Of a stretch of DNA of 64,000 nucleotides, positions 60,143-64,000 are shown in pieces. Numbering within the stretch: the stretch's first letter is position 1; every line of letters starts with the position of its first letter. The stretch is taken from positions 124,001-188,000 of the forward strand of contig CBFIEM010000001.1 in assembly GCA_965661625.1 (NCBI GenBank), given 5' to 3'. The DNA is from GCA-2705995 sp965661625. Its GTDB lineage: Bacteria > Bacteroidota > Bacteroidia > Flavobacteriales_G > Salibacteraceae. A program made the position numbers and the translations under genes. Below the pieces are notes generated by a model. It worked only from the letters and a program-made list of their open reading frames with translations, was not told where the DNA came from and searched no databases.

Positions 60143-60972
60143 ATGAACTTACAAACGAAGTTTTCCAAGCTAAAGCTCCGGACATTGTAGCCGTAATATT
60201 AACCGCACTACTCTTAGCCGTAAATCAGTCTGTTGTTCAGTACTATTTAGCGTCTAAAAAGTATGATGCTTCAACCATAAATATTGCTGGAAAACAACGC
60301 ATGCTGAGTCAGCGGATGCGTGTTTTAATTTATGAATTACAATCAAAACGGCGCAATGTTGAACATCTTGACTTGGTATACCGCGAGATGCTCCTGGCCA
60401 ACGCCAATCTGATTAACGGCAGCGAGGAAAGGCATATTGTTGCCGTTCAAGATGCAGAGGCTCGTGCTTTATTATTCAACCTCAGGTCACTTTTATCTGA
60501 TATGGAAGCACCGCTTGCTTCGGTTAAAGCTGGTCTACCCCTGAACTACATCGACTTACACGAGCCGTTAGATCAATTTTTGACGGAAATGAATACGGTT
60601 GTAACATTAATTGAACGAGAATCATCGGCGCGCTTAACAACCATCATCATTACTGAGCTTTCACTCTTTACATTTTCACTGCTGGTTATTCTCCTTGAGC
60701 TACTTTTCTTTTTCATTCCACTTTTCCGCGCTGCTCAAGCAACAATTGAAGAGGGCGAAACTGTTCGGGCGTTGTTTGCCAATATGCTTTTTGATCATTC
60801 TCATAAAATACGGGCACCACTTTCTAACATCATTTCACTTGGCAAAATATTGAATGACGAAAAGGCGGCACCTGATCCGGCAATTATTGAAATGATTAAT
60901 CGCTCTGCAACCGAGCTAGATAAAGAGGTTCAGCTTGCGGTTAAGCAAATGAACGACCTAGATCAAACCTAA
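60143..60972 (+). pseudogene. Frameshifted, truncated sensor histidine kinase (PilJ-type sensor plus HisKA, no ATPase domain)
   Basis: The recognisable protein is split between two frames. From ATG at 60143 the reading gives MNLQTKFSKLKLRTL then stop (60188-60190), a basic N-terminal end. One frame back, from about 60184, come a helix (IVAVILTALLLAV), then NIAGKQRMLSQRMRVLIYEL, the PilJ/NarX-type sensor motif, a second helix near residue 120 (FTFSLLVILLELLFFFIP), and the HisKA H-box HSHKIRAPLSNIISLGKIL. The coding then ends at 60972 with no HATPase domain. A -1 shift between about 60136 and 60190 would join the two; no clear slippery site was found. The first ATG in the second frame (60301) is inside the sensor motif. 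Mutation, assembly error or genuine short scaffold protein are all possible. Confidence 0.65.
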
Positions 60973-61029
60973 TCGCACAGGGCGGTGCTAAACGCGAAAG
61001 CCTAGCAACTCCCTTGATGCATGTACGAT

Positions 61030-61094
61030 TTCGCGCTAGCGGTAGTAGCGGCATCCTCCCTGATTCATCAGGGAGATACAGCGGATAACGCGGT
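61030..61094. repeat. Candidate dispersed palindromic repeat element, about 65 bp
   Basis: CGCGCTA (61032-61038) pairs imperfectly with TAACGCG (61086-61092), enclosing the central palindrome CTCCCTGA-TTCA-TCAGGGAG (61056-61075). Flanks GTAGTAGCGGCATC and GATACAGCGGA resemble intergenic repeats that recur in Bacteroidota genomes, from memory. No T-run, so not a simple terminator, though it lies between convergent genes. Confidence 0.5.
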
Positions 61095-61129
61095 GCCTAT
61101 GCTGCTCAGAGCGTTGGCCGGCAAGCGCC

Positions 61130-63247
61130 CTAGTTATGAATTCCTGCCAAATCGAAAATAAATGCATATTCCATCGCCACTTCTTTAATTGCCTCAAACC
61201 TGCCACTAGCTCCGCCATGGCCTGCTTCCATATTGGTGTGAAGGAGAAGTTTATTGGTGTATTGATCCATAGTTCGCAGTTTCGCTACCCATTTTGCGGG
61301 CTCCCAATACTGAACTTGGGAATCATGTAGCCCTGTAATAACAAGCATGTTAGGGTATTGATGGTTACTGACCTGATCGTAAGGGGAATACGACTTGATG
61401 TAATCGTAATAAGCCTTATCGTTTGGGTTTCCCCACTCATCGTACTCGCCTGTAGTAAGCGGAATGGTATCATCTAGCATGGTAGTAACCACATCAACAA
61501 AAGGAACGGAGGCAATTACACCGTGGTACAGCTCTGGTCTTATGTTAATGATGGCACCCATGAGTAAGCCACCGGCACTTCCACCCATGGCATAGAGGTT
61601 TTCTGGACTCGTATACTTGTCTGCTATGAGTTGCTCAGAGCACGCGATGAAATCGGTAAACGTGTTCATTTTATGCAGAAGTTTTCCTTCTTCATACCAC
61701 TTCCGGCCCATTTCTTCTCCCCCTCGAATGTGTGCAATTGCGTACACAAACCCCCTATCGAGTAGACTTAACCGAACGCTGCTAAAATCTGGGTCAATGG
61801 TGTGACCGTAAGAGCCATAACCATAAATTAGACAAGGGTTTGATCCGTCACCTTTAAACATATCTTTTCTAAAAACCAGTGAGATTGGAACTTCTGTTCC
61901 ATCAGAGGCTATTGCCATTACGCGATGGGCCTGATACAGTTGGTGATCATAGCCCCCTATTACTTCCTGTTGTTTCTTTAGTTCAGCTGTGCGCTCCAAC
62001 AGGTCATAATCATATACTGAATTTGGCGTAGTTAATGACGAGTAGCCATAACGCAGGATGCGCGTGTTAAAATCGCGATTATTACCAAGGTATGCAACAT
62101 ACGTATCCTCCCCAAAATCAATGTAATGTTCTTCAGACCTATCCCAAGGTATTACCCTGATGTGGGTAAGACCACCTGAGCGTTCATTGATTACTAAAAA
62201 CTGATCAAATAGTTCGATATCCTCGAGCAGCACGTCTTCACGATGTGCAATTACCTCTTCCCAGTTGGACTTTTCCGATGTTTGAACCGAAGTCTTCATA
62301 AGGCGGAAGTTCTTTGCATTCCAATTGGTAAGGATGTAGAAATGGTCTTGATAATGTGCAACACTGTATTCTAGGTCGCGTTCACGGGGCTGAATCAGGG
62401 TAAATGAAGCTGTGGGGTCTGATGCAGAAATGTATCGGTACTCGCTTGAAACCGTTGCCCAACTACCTATTAATATAAATGCCTTCGACTTCGACTTAAA
62501 AACTGCGCAGTTAAACGTGTCGTCTGATTCTGTAAAAATAAGCTCATCCTCGGCTTGAGTAGTACCCATTTTATGGCGGTACACATGTGCACTCCGCAAT
62601 GTTTGTTCGTCTTTTATGGTATAAAAAACGTACTCATCATCGGCACTCCAAGCAATAGAACCGGTTGTGCCTTTGAGCACATCTGTTAGCAGTTCACCAG
62701 AAACTAAGTCTTTAAAACGAATGGTATAAATTCGTCGGCTCACGGTATCCTCTCCGTAAGCTAGTTTGGAACTCGCTGTATTCAAGGAAATTCCTCCAAT
62801 ATTATAATAGGCGTGGTCTGCAGCCAATTCATTCACATTCAGCATTACCTCCTCTGGTGAATCCATTGTATTTATTCTTCTGCAGTATAGCGGGTACTCT
62901 TTGCCCTGCTCAAATCGCGAATAATACCAATAGCCATCTTGAAAGTAGGGAACGGACTCATCATCTTCCTTAATTCGCCCTTTAATTTCTTGGAACAACG
63001 CCTCTTGAAAGCCTTCTGTGTGCTCAAGCTGGGAAGAGGTGTAGTCATTTTCCTGATTTAAATAAGCAATCACCTCAGGGTTCTCACGCTCATTCAGCCA
63101 GAAATAAGGGTCTACACGGACATCTCCATGCATTTTTAATTCTTTTGGATCTTGTTTTGCCTCTGGCACCTTCATACGCTTGCGATTTTCTTTTGCAAAA
63201 CTAATCATGTGCCTATATTGTGTGGAATTTTGCATGAAATGAATCAT
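61130..63247 (-). CDS. Prolyl-oligopeptidase-family serine peptidase (oligopeptidase B-like)
   Basis: 705 aa S9-family peptidase that cuts short peptides, for oligopeptidase B after Lys/Arg. The N-terminal PKELKMHGDVRVDPYFWL opens the beta-propeller. The C-terminal alpha/beta-hydrolase domain has the nucleophile GGSAGGLLMGA, an Asp near GLHDSQVQYWEPAK and a His near NMEAGHGGASGR. No signal peptide is seen, so it is probably cytoplasmic. The first residues are uncertain: ATGs at 63247, 63235, 63208 and 63175 are all possible, and the last (MKVPEAKQDPKELKM) agrees best with the domain boundary. Monocistronic. Confidence 0.9.
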   Translation of the reverse strand: MIHFMQNSTQYRHMISFAKENRKRMKVPEAKQDPKELKMHGDVRVDPYFWLNERENPEVIAYLNQENDYTSSQLEHTEGFQEALFQEIKGRIKEDDESVPYFQDGYWYYSRFEQGKEYPLYCRRINTMDSPEEVMLNVNELAADHAYYNIGGISLNTASSKLAYGEDTVSRRIYTIRFKDLVSGELLTDVLKGTTGSIAWSADDEYVFYTIKDEQTLRSAHVYRHKMGTTQAEDELIFTESDDTFNCAVFKSKSKAFILIGSWATVSSEYRYISASDPTASFTLIQPRERDLEYSVAHYQDHFYILTNWNAKNFRLMKTSVQTSEKSNWEEVIAHREDVLLEDIELFDQFLVINERSGGLTHIRVIPWDRSEEHYIDFGEDTYVAYLGNNRDFNTRILRYGYSSLTTPNSVYDYDLLERTAELKKQQEVIGGYDHQLYQAHRVMAIASDGTEVPISLVFRKDMFKGDGSNPCLIYGYGSYGHTIDPDFSSVRLSLLDRGFVYAIAHIRGGEEMGRKWYEEGKLLHKMNTFTDFIACSEQLIADKYTSPENLYAMGGSAGGLLMGAIINIRPELYHGVIASVPFVDVVTTMLDDTIPLTTGEYDEWGNPNDKAYYDYIKSYSPYDQVSNHQYPNMLVITGLHDSQVQYWEPAKWVAKLRTMDQYTNKLLLHTNMEAGHGGASGRFEAIKEVAMEYAFIFDLAGIHN

Positions 63248-63295
63248 GCAATTGGGGTATTGAAACTTGTTTCAGACTAATTTTAGTTTAATATT

Positions 63296-63309
63296 GTATG
63301 CACGCATAC
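63296..63309. promoter_or_regulatory. 14-base palindrome between divergent peptidase and TonB-receptor genes
   Basis: GTATGC-AC-GCATAC, a perfect 6-base inverted repeat with a 2-base centre, 18 bases before the TonB-receptor ATG. It is placed for control of either gene. No second copy was noticed in this window. Confidence 0.35.
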
Positions 63310-63327
63310 CTTTAAGACGAACACCTC

Positions 63328-64000
63328 ATGTCAAGTAAGACGATTCATACAGCACGAAAATCTTGGTGGATAACTGGTTTATTCGCTTTGCTAATTTGCT
63401 GTTTACCAGCGTTTTCACATGCCCAAGGCGGCACGGTGAGCGGGAAAATTATTGATAATAGTACAGGCCAAACACTCATTGGGGCAAGCGTAATACTTCA
63501 AGGAACCCAAATCGGAACTACTACAGACATAGATGGAAAATTTTCATTAAAAATACCTCAAGCACCTCCTTTTACGCTTGAAATATCTTTTGTTGGATTT
63601 AAGAAACAGTTGATTCCAGTTTCTTCATTTGACCAAAAAATCAGTGTTAAGCTCGATTTAGACAATGTGATGCTCGATGCTGTTGAAATAGTTGATACGC
63701 GTATTTCTGACCGCCAAAAACAAGCCGCATTAACTGTGGAGAGCTTGGATATTATTGCCATAAAGGAGGCGCCATCTGGAAGTTTTTATGAGAGTTTAGC
63801 TAACCTGAAAGGTGTTGATATGACAAGTGCTTCACTTGGGTTTAAAGTAATTAACACACGTGGATTTAACTCAACATCTCCCGTAAGATCATTACAACTT
63901 ATTGACGGTGTTGACAATCAGTCTCCGGGGTTAAACTTTTCATTGGGTAATTTCTTGGGCGCCTCAGATTTGGACGTTATGAAAGTAGACATTATAGCTG
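63328..64000 (+). CDS. TonB-dependent receptor with carboxypeptidase-regulatory-like domain, 3' end cut by window
   Basis: Outer-membrane, energy-coupled importer; only the first 224 residues are visible and the frame is open at the window end. Residues 1-33 are a signal peptide (SWWITGLFALLICCLPAFSH then AQ). Residues about 34-115 are the carboxypeptidase-regulatory-like domain (GGTVSGKIIDNSTGQTLIGA). The plug domain begins with SDRQKQAALTVESLDIIAI, then SFYESLANLKGVDMTSASLG and INTRGFNSTSPVRSLQLIDG, the characteristic GVDMTS / TRGFN / QLIDG order. The missing part would be the barrel. Substrate and the presence of a downstream SusD partner cannot be judged. Confidence 0.92.
   Translation, partial: MSSKTIHTARKSWWITGLFALLICCLPAFSHAQGGTVSGKIIDNSTGQTLIGASVILQGTQIGTTTDIDGKFSLKIPQAPPFTLEISFVGFKKQLIPVSSFDQKISVKLDLDNVMLDAVEIVDTRISDRQKQAALTVESLDIIAIKEAPSGSFYESLANLKGVDMTSASLGFKVINTRGFNSTSPVRSLQLIDGVDNQSPGLNFSLGNFLGASDLDVMKVDIIA

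Noticed and set aside
60136..60190. Programmed -1 frameshift in the sensor kinase
   Set aside because: No X-XXY-YYZ slippery heptamer followed by a stem was seen; mutation or sequencing error is the simpler reading, though not proved.
1..64000. CRISPR arrays, transposases, integrases, prophage or plasmid genes
   Set aside because: Looked for on both strands; no regularly spaced direct repeats or recognisable mobile-element proteins were found.

Overview
The window comes from a free-living, probably marine member of the Bacteroidota, most likely order Flavobacteriales. The evidence is: type IX secretion sorting domains on three secreted proteins; TAnnTTTG-type -7 promoter boxes; a carboxypeptidase-regulatory-domain TonB receptor; a DUF5686 outer-membrane protein; a degradative-type HMG-CoA reductase mevalonate operon; and sodium-coupled transporters. 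The DNA is moderately AT-rich by eye. Genes are tightly packed, with many 1-4 base overlaps and even overlapping convergent 3' ends. I saw no insertion sequence, prophage, plasmid origin or CRISPR array. The genus cannot be read from the sequence alone.

Layout. 1-9.4 kb: 5'-truncated sodium symporter, RidA protein, an ECF sigma/anti-sigma pair with pdeM, lepA, ribE and a large T9SS type-B cargo protein. 9.5-17.4 kb: pdxA, then yceD-rpmF-plsX-fabH-accB-accC (start of fatty-acid synthesis), a GT22-like glycosyltransferase and a LOG-like protein. 17.4-24.6 kb (minus): HMG-CoA reductase, GYDIA-type GHMP kinase, diphosphomevalonate decarboxylase, mevalonate kinase, a UbiA-type ether-lipid prenyltransferase and, unexpectedly, dxs. 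24.7-36 kb: a Nudix-derived regulator beside pfkA and a BadF-type kinase, a surface lipoprotein, membrane proteins, a GreA-like protein, DUF5686, a dicarboxylate symporter and gap-mgsA. 36.1-42.9 kb (minus): tetR-tolC-adaptor-RND efflux operon. 43-50.7 kb: asnS, rpoN, a membrane protein, a barrel protein, a T9SS FG-GAP protein, one tRNA with a CAU anticodon and a two-domain exported protein. 50.7-55.3 kb (minus): rnr, tadA, a TPR protein and a methyltransferase. 55.4-64 kb: ferritin, a T9SS type-A protein, a sigma factor with a probable double-membrane-spanning anti-sigma factor, a broken sensor kinase, a prolyl-oligopeptidase-family peptidase and the start of a TonB-dependent receptor.

Functional links. 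Three copies of the palindrome AGTGT-N7-ACACT lie in the pfkA and gap promoters. The Nudix-like regulator is divergent from pfkA, so a small glycolytic regulon is proposed. The mevalonate operon can supply isoprenoids. Dxs in the same transcript is best explained by supply of deoxyxylulose phosphate for vitamin B6 (pdxA is nearby) and thiamine. The most system-like discovery is the sigma factor at 57.7 kb with its partner: a short cytoplasmic domain, one inner-membrane helix, a long disordered linker and an outer-membrane beta-barrel in one chain, which would carry a surface signal straight to RNA polymerase.
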